From positions 1-64,000 of the forward strand of contig RECS01000105.1 of NCBI GenBank assembly GCA_007693915.1: a stretch of 64,000 bases of DNA. The letters run 5' to 3'. Positions 44,597-53,299 of this stretch are shown here, in pieces. A model generated the notes under the pieces. That model saw only the letters and a list, made by a program, of their open reading frames with translations. It made no database searches and had not been told where the DNA came from. The position numbers and the translations under genes are program-made. Positions within the stretch are counted from its first letter, which is position 1. Each line of letters starts with the position of its first letter. Origin of the DNA: Saprospirales bacterium. Its GTDB lineage: Bacteria; Bacteroidota; Bacteroidia; Chitinophagales; Saprospiraceae.

Positions 44597-44771
44597 CCCG
44601 GATTATTCACAAAATTTCTACTGCAAAGCCAAACTGTCAGCTATAATAGAAAATGCTCGAAATTTATTATCCTCAAAATTGGGCTACAATTCCTTCGGAT
44701 AAAAATTTCTGCGCTTCCCAATTCTATTGACATTTTTGCTTTTCGAAACGAAATCTCATTAATAATCCGGG
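44597..44771 (+). mobile_element. MITE copy 1 (175 bp), TSD TTAG
   Basis: Ends are perfect 11-bp inverted repeats CCCGGATTATT ... AATAATCCGGG, flanked on both sides by TTAG (44593-44596 and 44772-44775), a 4-bp target duplication. The interior (for example AAAATTGGGCTACAATTCCTTC and TTCTGCGCTTCCCAATT) recurs in opposite orientation at 60422-60597 with few differences. It has no coding capacity. Terminal CC..GGATTATT and a 4-bp duplication fit the IS1380 group as a possible donor, but no such transposase is in the window. Confidence 0.85.
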
Positions 44772-44802
44772 TTAGGAAGTCTTGAATTTTGGAAAGAAGT
44801 AT

Positions 44803-44835
44803 AAAAAAAAGCCGCTTCATTGAAGCGGCTTTTTT
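44803..44835 (-). terminator. Rho-independent terminator of the PUR-domain gene
   Basis: AAAAAAAAGCCGCTTCA-T-TGAAGCGGCTTTTTT, a perfect 10-bp GC-rich stem flanked by A and T runs; suitable in either direction. Confidence 0.9.
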
Positions 44836-44836
44836 A

Positions 44837-45223
44837 TTACCAACTCATATCTTCTTTATCGATCGATTCGTCTGAATCGCTAGCTTTGTTTTCATCATCA
44901 TCCTGAGGTATGTAATTTCCTTCATCATCGTATCTGTCTGCAAATTCGTTGTAGTCATAATTTGGCATCAAATCATTCTTGATGTGATTAACAACGTCTT
45001 CTAGGTTTTCAACAAATCGATTGAAATCTTCTTTATAAAGGAATATTTTATGTCTGTTGTAACCATTTCCATCAAAACGTCTGGTGCTCTCAGTTAATGT
45101 GATATAGAAATCATCACCCTTCGTTTGTTTAACATCAAAAAAGTAAGTTCTCTTTTTTCCCGCCCTAACTTTCCTGGAGTAAACTGACTCTTTGTTGTAA
45201 TTATCTTTTTCCACAATTTTCAA
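44837..45223 (-). CDS. PUR-family nucleic-acid-binding protein (DUF3276)
   Basis: 128 residues. VYSRKVRAGKKRTYFFDVKQTKGDDFYITLTESTRRFDGNGYNRHKIFLYKEDFNRFVENLEDVVNHIK is the single PUR-repeat domain (DUF3276) widespread in Bacteroidota and related to Borrelia BpuR, which binds RNA and DNA. The tail is Asp/Glu-rich (DDDENKASDSDESIDKEDMSW). Cytoplasmic; probable single-stranded nucleic-acid binding. Single gene with promoter box TACATTTG (45250-45257) and its own terminator. Confidence 0.88.
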   Translation of the reverse strand: MKIVEKDNYNKESVYSRKVRAGKKRTYFFDVKQTKGDDFYITLTESTRRFDGNGYNRHKIFLYKEDFNRFVENLEDVVNHIKNDLMPNYDYNEFADRYDDEGNYIPQDDDENKASDSDESIDKEDMSW

Positions 45224-45249
45224 GTTTAATCAAAAAAATATTATCACTG

Positions 45250-45257
45250 CAAATGTA
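45250..45257 (-). promoter_or_regulatory. -7 box TACATTTG for the PUR-domain gene
   Basis: TAnnTTTG on the minus strand 26 nt before the ATG. Confidence 0.45.
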
Positions 45258-45316
45258 ATAATAAATGGTTAATTATTAAAAAAAAATAAATATTTGTGTT
45301 TTTAAACTAACATTCC

Positions 45317-47401
45317 TTAATACTCCAAGACTTCCCGAATTGCGATAGCCACTTTTTCTGCATTTGGAATCATAGTTTTTTCCAGAATTTCATTAAGGGG
45401 TATTGCTGGCATATTCTCCGATCCTATGGTTTTTACGGGAGCATCAAGGTGTTTAAAGCAATTCTCTTGAATGCGGGCTGCCACACTTTGAGCGAAAGTG
45501 TTGTTTACCGGCTCCTCAGTGACGACAAGACAGCGATTATTTTTCCGGACAGATTCGTAAATGATACTTTCATCAAGTGGATAAATGGATCTCAGGTCAA
45601 CAATTTCCACCCTACCATTAAATTCTTTAGCGGCATTCATGGCCCAATGCACCCCCATTCCATAAGTGATAATACTAAGCCGGCTATCCTCGATGTTTTT
45701 ATCTGCCATCTGCACATACCGCCCTTTACCGATGGGTACTTTATAGTCTCTTGAAGGCTCAATAGTTCTTGCAGCAAGTGTGCCTGGTACTTTTGACCAG
45801 TACAAGCCCTTATGTTCCAAAATGACTACCGGATTAGGATCTTCATAAGCTGCTTTTATCAATCCCTTCAGATCAGCTCCTGTTGAGGGATAGACCACTT
45901 TTATTCCTCTGATATTAGCCAATACAGATTCTACACTTGATGAGTGATATGGACCTCCACTGCCATAAGCGCCAATTGGCACACGGAGTATCATGCTTAC
46001 CGGATATTTTCCATCGGAAAGAAAACAGGAACGACTGACTTCCGTAAATAATTGATTTAATCCCGGCCAGATGTAATCTGCAAATTGGACCTCGACTATT
46101 GGTTTTAGTCCAACTGCCGACATTCCGACCGTGCTACCTACAATAAAAGCCTCTTGTATTGGTGTATTGAAAACCCGCTCATCTCCGAAAGTTTGAGCAA
46201 GGGTGGCAGCTTCACGAAATACACCACCTAACCTTCCTCCGACGTCCTGACCGTAGAGTAGACATTCTTTGTTATCCTCCATTAACTCTTTTATCGCAAA
46301 AAGCGCACAATCCACCATTACTTTCTCTTCCCCACCTTCAGGTTCACGCGTTCCCGATTCATCCAATACTGGAGTTTTAGCAAAATCATGAGTGAACAAA
46401 TCCTCAGGCTGCGGATCGGGAGCATGTAAAGCTTTTTCGTAATCTGCTGCAACCTTTTCTTTCGCTTCATTTTCTAGAGAGAGAAGGTCTTCTTCACTTA
46501 CTCCAATTTCGTTTAAAAAGCTCCTTAGTTTAGGCCAAGGGTCTCTACTTTTATGTTCTTCTAGATCATCTCTATACCACTCTTTGCGCACTCCTGAAGT
46601 GTGATGATTTAGTAGGGGAACTTTAGCATGTAGTAAAAAAGGTCTTCTTTCTTGCCTGATGATGCTTAGAATTTCTTTTATTTCTTGGTAACACGCCAAA
46701 AAGTCAGTACCATCTATGGTCCTTGCTTCCATTCCTTTGAAACCACTGGCAAATTCGTAGGCATCCTGTGCTCTCGTTTCTGCTGCGTTGGCTGATATAT
46801 CCCATTCATTATCCTGTACAAGGTAAAGTATTGGCAGTTGTCTCAAAGCTGCCATCTGAAAAGCTTCAGATACCTCACCCTCGGTTACGGATGCGTCACC
46901 AAGTGAACAAACCGCAACAGCTTTTTCAGTCATTTCGGGATCAATGAGGCCGACCTGTTCCTGATATTGAAGTCCTAATGCAACGCCCGTAGTCGGAATC
47001 GCTTGCATCCCGGTAGCGGAAGATTGGTGGGGTATTTTGGGCATATCATCGCGCTTTAGAGAGGGATGGGAATAATAGGTTCTCCCTCCGGAAAACGGAT
47101 CATCTTTCTTGGCAAGCAATTGTAGCATCAATTCCCGTGGCTCCATTCCAATGCCGAGTAAGATACTTTCATCTCTATAATAAGGTGATACGAAATCCTG
47201 TGGTAGCAACTGCATCCCCAGCGCCAGCTGAATAGCTTCATGTCCGCGTGAAGTGGCGTGCACATATTTAGAAACTACTTTAAAATTTTCTTCGTAAAGC
47301 TCCGTCATGGATTTAGCTGTGCACATAAGTTTATACGCATGTAATAGTGTATCGAGACTTACTTGTTCCTTTTTGTTGGCAGATTTTACTGTATCAGGCA
47401 T
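45317..47401 (-). CDS. 2-oxoacid dehydrogenase E1, alpha-beta fusion
   Basis: 694 residues combining both E1 subunits. The alpha part (1-~330) has YVHATSRGHEAIQLALG, SPYYRDESILLGIGM, the TPP motif VCSLGDASVTEGEVSEAFQMAALRQLPILYLVQDNEWDIS, and AKVPLLNHHTSGVRKEWYR with the regulatory-loop-like position. The beta part (~355-694) has LLYGQDVGGRLGGVFREAATLAQTFGDERVFNTPIQEAFIVG, VEVQFADYIWPGLNQL and RVPIGAYGSGGPYHSSSVES. Decarboxylates a 2-oxoacid and passes the acyl group to an E2 (not in the window). Closest in style to branched-chain E1. Last gene of an operon with a PaaZ-like and an enoyl-CoA hydratase gene. Confidence 0.88.
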   Translation of the reverse strand: MPDTVKSANKKEQVSLDTLLHAYKLMCTAKSMTELYEENFKVVSKYVHATSRGHEAIQLALGMQLLPQDFVSPYYRDESILLGIGMEPRELMLQLLAKKDDPFSGGRTYYSHPSLKRDDMPKIPHQSSATGMQAIPTTGVALGLQYQEQVGLIDPEMTEKAVAVCSLGDASVTEGEVSEAFQMAALRQLPILYLVQDNEWDISANAAETRAQDAYEFASGFKGMEARTIDGTDFLACYQEIKEILSIIRQERRPFLLHAKVPLLNHHTSGVRKEWYRDDLEEHKSRDPWPKLRSFLNEIGVSEEDLLSLENEAKEKVAADYEKALHAPDPQPEDLFTHDFAKTPVLDESGTREPEGGEEKVMVDCALFAIKELMEDNKECLLYGQDVGGRLGGVFREAATLAQTFGDERVFNTPIQEAFIVGSTVGMSAVGLKPIVEVQFADYIWPGLNQLFTEVSRSCFLSDGKYPVSMILRVPIGAYGSGGPYHSSSVESVLANIRGIKVVYPSTGADLKGLIKAAYEDPNPVVILEHKGLYWSKVPGTLAARTIEPSRDYKVPIGKGRYVQMADKNIEDSRLSIITYGMGVHWAMNAAKEFNGRVEIVDLRSIYPLDESIIYESVRKNNRCLVVTEEPVNNTFAQSVAARIQENCFKHLDAPVKTIGSENMPAIPLNEILEKTMIPNAEKVAIAIREVLEY

Positions 47402-47405
47402 GAAT

Positions 47406-48185
47406 TTAATTTTTTCGGTTTTTAAATGCAGCTATTGTTTTTTTGGAAAAATCGGATAAAATGAGTTGACCACTCATTGTTGCCCTTTCCTCAAGTAATT
47501 CTCCCCAGTTTTCAGTTCCTTCCCAGAAAACCTTTTTTAATTTATTCAATGCTTCAGGATTGTAAGATGTTAACTCTTCGATTATGTTATTGATATGCGT
47601 ATCTAGATCTTCCGTTTTTTCAAAAATTTCTGAGTACAAGCCTTTTTCTTTTGCATATTGGGCAGTTTGCCATTGATTTGGACTTAATGCCAAAGTTGAA
47701 AAAGCAGACATACCTGTTTTTCTCGCTACAGCAGGACCGATGACAAAGGGACCGATGCCGACGGCAAGTTCGCTTAAACGAATAGATGCGAATTTAGTGG
47801 CAAAACAATAGTCAGTAGCGGAAAGCAACCCCACTCCACCTCCTACAGCTTTTCCCTGCACTCTTCCAATTACTAATTTCCCACAAGTTCTAATGGCATT
47901 GATGACGTTAGCAAATCCCATAAAAAACTTTTTCCCTGTAACACCATCTTCAATAGCTATCAATTCATCAAAGCTGGCTCCCGCACAAAATGTCCTATTT
48001 CCAGCACTTTTTAACAAAATCAGCACGGTGCCCGGATTCTTGCCTGCATCCAGAATCTGATGACTAAGTTCACTTAATAAGTTTCCCGGAAGTGAATTAT
48101 GTGAAGGGTGATAAAATTCAATCTCAGCTGCAACTCCAAATTGTGTTGTTTTTACGTAGCCTGTACTTTTGATATCTTTACTCAT
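47406..48185 (-). CDS. Enoyl-CoA hydratase/isomerase family protein
   Basis: 259 residues of the crotonase fold: VLILLKSAGNRTFCAGASFDELIA (first oxyanion-hole segment), VIGRVQGKAVGGGVGLLSATDYCFATKFASIRLSELAVGIGPFVIGPAVARKTG (second oxyanion hole and the E at the catalytic site). Adds water to, or isomerises, enoyl-CoA. Between PaaZ-like and E1-fusion genes with gaps of 12 and 4 nt, so surely co-transcribed. Substrate unknown; aromatic or branched-chain acyl-CoA are candidates. Confidence 0.92.
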   Translation of the reverse strand: MSKDIKSTGYVKTTQFGVAAEIEFYHPSHNSLPGNLLSELSHQILDAGKNPGTVLILLKSAGNRTFCAGASFDELIAIEDGVTGKKFFMGFANVINAIRTCGKLVIGRVQGKAVGGGVGLLSATDYCFATKFASIRLSELAVGIGPFVIGPAVARKTGMSAFSTLALSPNQWQTAQYAKEKGLYSEIFEKTEDLDTHINNIIEELTSYNPEALNKLKKVFWEGTENWGELLEERATMSGQLILSDFSKKTIAAFKNRKN

Positions 48186-48197
48186 TCTGTTATTTTA

Positions 48198-50249
48198 TTA
48201 TTGACTTTGATCCAGTTTTTTGACCATGGTTAAAATTGTCGCAATGGCGACTGTTTCTCCGGTTTCGTCATAAACATCAACCAGGTATTTTACGATTCCC
48301 TTAGCAATGTCGTCTTCACTTCTTTTCTCCTGATCTACTTTTTCTTTTACAGTTAATCGCACACCAATAGTGGCGCCTGCATATACAGGTTTGGTGAATC
48401 TACATTCCTCTAGTCCATAATTAAGTAATACAGGTCCCTTTGCAGCATCCACAAATAAACCTGCTGCGGCAGAAAGTATAAAATATCCGTGAGCAACTCT
48501 TTTTTCAAAAATAGTACCATCCAGAGAGGTCTCGTCGGTATGCGCATAAAAGTGATCCCAACTGACATTGCCAAAATTAACTATGTCTGCCTCGGTTATG
48601 GTGCGCTTGTGAGTGATGACCGTTTCGCCAACTTCCAGTTCTTCAAAATGCTTTCTGAACAGGTGTTGACCAGGGTCTTTGTATTTTCCACCTACCTGAT
48701 ATTGTTGCGTAATTTCGGAAAGGGTAGTGGGTGACCCCTGAATAGCGCATCTTTGCATATAGTGTTTTACTCCACGCACTCCACCCATTTCTTCACCTCC
48801 ACCGGCGCGACCCGGACCTCCGTGAACAAGAAGCGGCATAGGCGATCCATGCCCGGTACTTTCTTTAGCGCAATCCCGATTTAAAATAAGAATTCTCCCG
48901 TGATGAGATGCAGATCCAAGAGTGTATTCTCTTGCAATATTATTATCGTAGGTGGCAATTGAACTGACAAGCGAACCTTTCCCCATTTTAGCCAATTGTA
49001 TGGCTTCATCCAGATTTTTATAAGGAATGATCGTGCTCACTGGTCCAAAAGCTTCCACTTCGTGCACCGCTGTATTTTCAAAAGGTTTTTCCTCAATAAG
49101 TAAGACGGGAGAGATAAAAGCGCCTTTTTCTAGGTCACCACCCAATACCTTCAGGATTCCATTGTCACCGTAAACAACCTTAGCAGTTTTTCGCAATTCT
49201 GCAATTCTCTCTTGAACTTCTTTTACCTGTTCCTTTCCGGCGAGGGCTCCCATTCTAACACCTTCTACTCTTGGATCTCCAATAGTTGTTTTTTGTAACT
49301 GAGCACTCAATTGAAGCTGAACTTCTTCCACCCATTTTTCTGGTACAATAATTCTCCTAATGGCAGTACATTTTTGTCCGCATTTAACGGTCATTTCTTT
49401 TCTTACCTCCTTAATGAAAAGGTCAAATTCAGCTGTGCCCGGAGCAGCATCAAGACCTAGTATTGAACTATTAAGCGAATCAGCCTCCATATTAAAAGGG
49501 ACTGCCTCAGAAATGATGCGTGGATGAGATTTAAGCATCCGACCGGTATCTGCTGAACCGGTAAAAGTTACTACATCTTGTGATTCAACACTGTCGAGTA
49601 GTGTTCTTGCCGAACCACATATGAGTTGTAGAGCGCCTTCCGGAAGTATTTTTGATTTAATGATATCCCTCACCATCGCTTCAGTAAGATATGAAGTAAG
49701 TGTTGCAGGCTTAACTACCGCGGGTACACCGGCGAGTAGATTAACTGCAATCTTTTCCAACATACCCCAAATGGGGAAGTTAAAAGCATTGATGTGTACA
49801 GCTACCCCCTCTTTAGGAACCATAATGTGATGTCCGATAAAAGTATTTCCCTTGGATAGAGGGGCATGTTCTCCATCAATATAATAGGGTTGGTCAGGGA
49901 ATTTTTTTCTCAAAGAGGCATTGGCGAAAAGATTTCCGATTCCACCTTCAATATCAATCCAACTATCTATTTTGGTAGCCCCAGTTTGATAGGATACAGT
50001 ATAGTACTTATCTTTCATTGAAAAAAGGTGGAGTGCAAGAGCTTTGATCATCCTTCCTCTTTCCTGAAAAGTCATTTTTCTCAGGGCGGGGTTTCCTTTT
50101 TTTCTACTGTAATCTAGCACCTGACCGAAGTCAATGCCTTCAGTAGAAGCATAACTAATGAGTTGTCCATTGGAAGCATCCACAAGAGGTGTACCATCGC
50201 CTGCGCCTTCCGTCCATTGTCCTAAAATGTAATTACCGACTTTATTCAT
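48198..50249 (-). CDS. paaZ: PaaZ-like bifunctional aldehyde dehydrogenase / enoyl-CoA (MaoC) hydratase
   Basis: 683 residues, the exact size of PaaZ. Residues 1-~520 form an aldehyde dehydrogenase: HINAFNFPIWGMLEKIAVNLLAGVPAVVKPAT, VTFTGSADTGRML, NMEADSLNSSIL and catalytic Cys in EMTVKCGQKCTAIRRIIVPE. Residues ~530-683 form a MaoC hot-dog domain: HKRTITEADIVNFGNVSWDHFYAHTDE and VAHGYFILSAAAGLFV. In phenylacetate catabolism PaaZ opens oxepin-CoA and oxidises the aldehyde. No other paa genes are in the window, so the ring-opening role is likely by family but not shown. First gene of the operon, with a full -33/-7 promoter at 50307-50338. Confidence 0.9.
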   Translation of the reverse strand: MNKVGNYILGQWTEGAGDGTPLVDASNGQLISYASTEGIDFGQVLDYSRKKGNPALRKMTFQERGRMIKALALHLFSMKDKYYTVSYQTGATKIDSWIDIEGGIGNLFANASLRKKFPDQPYYIDGEHAPLSKGNTFIGHHIMVPKEGVAVHINAFNFPIWGMLEKIAVNLLAGVPAVVKPATLTSYLTEAMVRDIIKSKILPEGALQLICGSARTLLDSVESQDVVTFTGSADTGRMLKSHPRIISEAVPFNMEADSLNSSILGLDAAPGTAEFDLFIKEVRKEMTVKCGQKCTAIRRIIVPEKWVEEVQLQLSAQLQKTTIGDPRVEGVRMGALAGKEQVKEVQERIAELRKTAKVVYGDNGILKVLGGDLEKGAFISPVLLIEEKPFENTAVHEVEAFGPVSTIIPYKNLDEAIQLAKMGKGSLVSSIATYDNNIAREYTLGSASHHGRILILNRDCAKESTGHGSPMPLLVHGGPGRAGGGEEMGGVRGVKHYMQRCAIQGSPTTLSEITQQYQVGGKYKDPGQHLFRKHFEELEVGETVITHKRTITEADIVNFGNVSWDHFYAHTDETSLDGTIFEKRVAHGYFILSAAAGLFVDAAKGPVLLNYGLEECRFTKPVYAGATIGVRLTVKEKVDQEKRSEDDIAKGIVKYLVDVYDETGETVAIATILTMVKKLDQSQ

Positions 50250-50616
50250 TTGGGTAGTTATTTTTAAATTGTTATCCTAATAAAATGGGAAATTCAAATG
50301 AGAGTTCAAAAGTACGAATTTGATATGAGTTGAACAAATATTCCTACATTCAAAGCCTAGATAAAAGTGATTACAAATTCAGGGGAAAAGTATCCCAAAA
50401 ATGGATTAACACTCATTGCTATGTTGCGGCATTAATTGTTTTTGCGAATCCATCATCTCTCAAACCATGTTAATCCAAATAGGGACGAAAATATGGCTAA
50501 AGGTTATTTTGTTTTAAAATGAAATTTTCCTCAAACTTCAAGTCAAAAAAGCTTTACAAACTTTAAAGATCTCTTTAACTCTTTAGCTCAGGACATCGCT
50601 ATATAAACTCAAAATC
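50250..50616. other. Intergenic stretch with the paaZ promoter
   Basis: 367 nt separating two minus-strand genes. Apart from the promoter at 50307-50338 it holds nothing I recognise; no good recG terminator. Confidence 0.4.
50307..50338 (-). promoter_or_regulatory. Bacteroidota promoter of the paaZ operon (TTTG-N20-TACTTTTG)
   Basis: On the minus strand TTTG (50335-50338) is 20 nt upstream of TACTTTTG (50307-50314), matching the Bacteroidota -33/-7 consensus at the right spacing. The -7 box is 58 nt before the paaZ ATG. Confidence 0.7.
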
Positions 50617-52740
50617 TCACCCAATTCTCCCCAACAGACCTCTTTTTTTGTCCCCTTCTATGAGTTTTTTGATAAGTAAATTATCCGGGTGAGTCAATTC
50701 CGGATCTCTTTCCAAAATGACTTTTGCAATTTTACGTGCGGCTTGCAGTATCTCGATATCGCGAGCGAGGTTGGCTACTTTGAGTTCGAGGTCACCGCTT
50801 TGACGGGTTCCTTCTATTTCTCCGGGTCCTCGGAGCTTCAGGTCTTCATCGGCAATGACGAAACCGTCATTGGTACTGCACATGATTTCCATTCGTTTGC
50901 GAGCAACTTTGGTGAGTTTGTAACCTGTCATGAGAATACAGTGACTTTGTTCGGCTCCCCGACCAACTCGGCCCCTTAGCTGATGGAGCTGAGACAAACC
51001 AAATCGCTCGGCATTCTCAATGACCATTACTGAGGCATTGGGAACGTTGACTCCCACTTCAATTACAGTAGTAGAGACAAGTATATTGGTTCTACCCTCC
51101 ACAAAGCGCTGCATTTCATAATCCTTGTCTTCTGGTTTCATTTTGCCGTGGACTACGCCAATCTGATACTGAGGTCTTGGGAATTGACCGAGCAACGCCT
51201 CGTAGCCATCATTCAAATTGGAGAGATCGAGTTTTGCTGATTCCTCGATCAGGGGATACACTACATAAATCTGTCTTCCCTTAGCGATTTCTGATTTAAG
51301 AAAACTGTTTAATCGAGCACGGTATTTGTCCCTTGTTTGAGTGGTTTTGATAGGTTTTCTTCTAGGAGGGAGTTCGTCAATGACGGATATGTCGAGGTCT
51401 CCGTATAGTGTCATAGCGAGGGTTCTCGGGATGGGCGTAGCAGTCATTACCATAACATGGGGAGGAATACTGCCAGCTTTTTTCCATAGTTTAGCGCGCT
51501 GTTCTACACCAAAGCGGTGTTGCTCGTCAATAATTACCAAACCCAAGCTTTTAAAAACAACAGGATCTTCAATAACTGCGTGGGTGCCGATCAGCAAATT
51601 GACATCTCCTTTATCCAGATCTTCTAGTATTTGTTTTCTTTTCTTCCCTTTTACTGTACCACTAAGGAATTCTGCTCTAAGACCTATTCTTTTAAATTGT
51701 TCAGATATTTTTGAAAAGTGTTGACTTGCCAGAATCTCCGTAGGTGCCATCATGCAAGACTGAAAACCATTATCTACAGCTAAGAGGATAGCCATGACTG
51801 CCACTATAGTTTTTCCGCTGCCCACATCTCCCTGAACTAGTCTGTTCATTTGGATACCAACAGATGTGTCTTTTCTGATTTCTTTAATTACCCTTTTTTG
51901 TGCACCCGTCAGCTCAAAGGGGAGTTCATTGTTAAAATAGGTGTTGAAGTAATGTCCAACCTCCTTAAACACGTAACCTTTGAGTAGCTTCTTCCTACTT
52001 GTCATCCTAAACAACATCTGTAATTGCATCTCAAATAATTCCTCAAATGCAAGGCGCTTACGGGCAGCTTCCAATTGCATATTGTCTATAGGGAAATGGA
52101 TTGCTTTTATGGCTTCGAATTTAGAGGTCAGCCTGAATTTGTTAAGCAAGTATTCTGGCAGAGTTTCAGGTATGTCCTGTACATTAAGTTTGCTTATGAT
52201 CTCCTGAGTAATCCGTCGTATTCCCCTAGTATCGAGTCCTCGACTATTCAGTTTTTCTGTACTGGAATAAACAGGTTGGAGGCCGGTTTTTCTCTTGTTA
52301 TCTGTAGTTGTTGGATCAATTATTTCCAATTCCGGATGAGCTAAGGTCTTTTGTCGATTAAAAAAGCCAAGCCTTCCGAAAATGATGACTCTCAATCCGG
52401 GTCTGATTACTTTTTCTAGACGACTTGCTCCTTGGAACCAAATCAAAGAGAGGGTTCCGGTCTCATCGGCAAATATGGCATTTAACCTTTTTTTTCTGGC
52501 TACACCTGTTGTGTTTACCTGTTTTATGACCCCTTTTAATTGCACATGGGCACCCTCATCGAAAATTTCCTTTACTGTTTGAAATTGTGTTCTATCAATA
52601 TAGCGAAAAGGAAAATCCAATAGCATATCAGCCTGAGTAAAGATTTGCTTTTCTTTTTTTAATAATTCAGCTTTAGCCGGACCCACTCCCTTTACATAAG
52701 TGAGCTCCTCCATTAGCTTTTTTGAACCGGCGGCATGCAT
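50617..52740 (-). CDS. recG: ATP-dependent DNA helicase RecG
   Basis: 707 residues, branch-migration helicase that reverses stalled forks. N-terminal wedge: LTYVKGVGPAKAELLKKEKQIFTQADMLLDFPFRYIDRT, OB-fold VQLKGVIKQV. Helicase motifs: VQGDVGSGKTIVAVMAILLA (I), MAPTEILASQHF (Ia), LIGTHAVIED, VIIDEQHRFGVEQR (II, DEQH), MTATPIPRTLA (III), and VSTTVIEVGVNVPNA...ENAERFGLSQLHQLRGRVGRG (V-VI). All family elements present. The real start may be the internal Met at MEELTYV, 10 codons in. Divergent from rbfA. Confidence 0.97.
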   Translation of the reverse strand: MHAAGSKKLMEELTYVKGVGPAKAELLKKEKQIFTQADMLLDFPFRYIDRTQFQTVKEIFDEGAHVQLKGVIKQVNTTGVARKKRLNAIFADETGTLSLIWFQGASRLEKVIRPGLRVIIFGRLGFFNRQKTLAHPELEIIDPTTTDNKRKTGLQPVYSSTEKLNSRGLDTRGIRRITQEIISKLNVQDIPETLPEYLLNKFRLTSKFEAIKAIHFPIDNMQLEAARKRLAFEELFEMQLQMLFRMTSRKKLLKGYVFKEVGHYFNTYFNNELPFELTGAQKRVIKEIRKDTSVGIQMNRLVQGDVGSGKTIVAVMAILLAVDNGFQSCMMAPTEILASQHFSKISEQFKRIGLRAEFLSGTVKGKKRKQILEDLDKGDVNLLIGTHAVIEDPVVFKSLGLVIIDEQHRFGVEQRAKLWKKAGSIPPHVMVMTATPIPRTLAMTLYGDLDISVIDELPPRRKPIKTTQTRDKYRARLNSFLKSEIAKGRQIYVVYPLIEESAKLDLSNLNDGYEALLGQFPRPQYQIGVVHGKMKPEDKDYEMQRFVEGRTNILVSTTVIEVGVNVPNASVMVIENAERFGLSQLHQLRGRVGRGAEQSHCILMTGYKLTKVARKRMEIMCSTNDGFVIADEDLKLRGPGEIEGTRQSGDLELKVANLARDIEILQAARKIAKVILERDPELTHPDNLLIKKLIEGDKKRGLLGRIG

Positions 52741-52759
52741 ACTTGTTTATGGTTTTTAA

Positions 52760-52793
52760 TTTGTGTGTAAATGTGTTTTTTTAACTACATTTG
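52760..52793 (+). promoter_or_regulatory. rbfA promoter TTTG-N22-TACATTTG
   Basis: TTTG (52760-52763) is 22 nt upstream of TACATTTG (52786-52793), a good -33/-7 pair; the leader to the rbfA ATG is about 70 nt. The recG -7 box lies 5 nt downstream on the other strand. Confidence 0.65.
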
Positions 52794-52797
52794 CGGT

Positions 52798-52805
52798 CAA
52801 AATTA
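52798..52805 (-). promoter_or_regulatory. -7 box TAATTTTG for recG
   Basis: TAnnTTTG on the minus strand 58 nt before the recG ATG, and only 5 nt from the rbfA -7 box, so the two divergent promoters are nearly back to back. Confidence 0.5.
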
Positions 52806-52869
52806 AGAATAACCTCAGAAATGGGTGGTTAACTTAAACCATTTTACAAAAAAAACTTAAGGTAATTAC

Positions 52870-53244
52870 ATGGCATCAAAAAGACAATTGCAGGTAGCAG
52901 AGACGATTAAAAGACATTTCAGCGTAGTATTACAAAGAGAGGGCTATCTAATTTATGGATCAGAACCATTAGTGACAGTCACCGGTGTGAGTATAACTCC
53001 TGATCTGAGTCAAGCAAGTATCTATTTGTCTATTTACAATGTCGCTAAAAAAGAAAATGTGATTGAAGCTGTTTCACACCACGGAACTAAATTACGTCAG
53101 TCACTCGCCTCAAGAGTTAGAAAGCATATGCGTCGAGTGCCTTTTCTCGAATTTCATTTGGATGAATTACTGGATGAAATGGAAAAAGTAGATAACTTAT
53201 TTGAACGTCTTTATGCAGAGGACCAAATGGGGGAAGAAGAGTAA
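52870..53244 (+). CDS. rbfA: Ribosome-binding factor A
   Basis: 124 residues, KH-like fold that helps mature the 16S rRNA 5' end in the 30S subunit. RQLQVAETIKRHFSVVLQRE, VTVTGVSITPDLSQASIYLSIYN (V-S-x-D-L-x-x-A) and KLRQSLASRVRKHMRRVPFLEFHLDELLDEMEKVDNLFERL (R-x-V-P-x-L-x-F-x-x-D) are typical. Usual length. Followed by the LYS9-like gene after 55 nt. Confidence 0.95.
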   Translation: MASKRQLQVAETIKRHFSVVLQREGYLIYGSEPLVTVTGVSITPDLSQASIYLSIYNVAKKENVIEAVSHHGTKLRQSLASRVRKHMRRVPFLEFHLDELLDEMEKVDNLFERLYAEDQMGEEE

Positions 53245-53299
53245 ATAGACCGGTTGATCATGGACTAAATCATGTTAATAAAGTGAAATTTTCTTAAAA

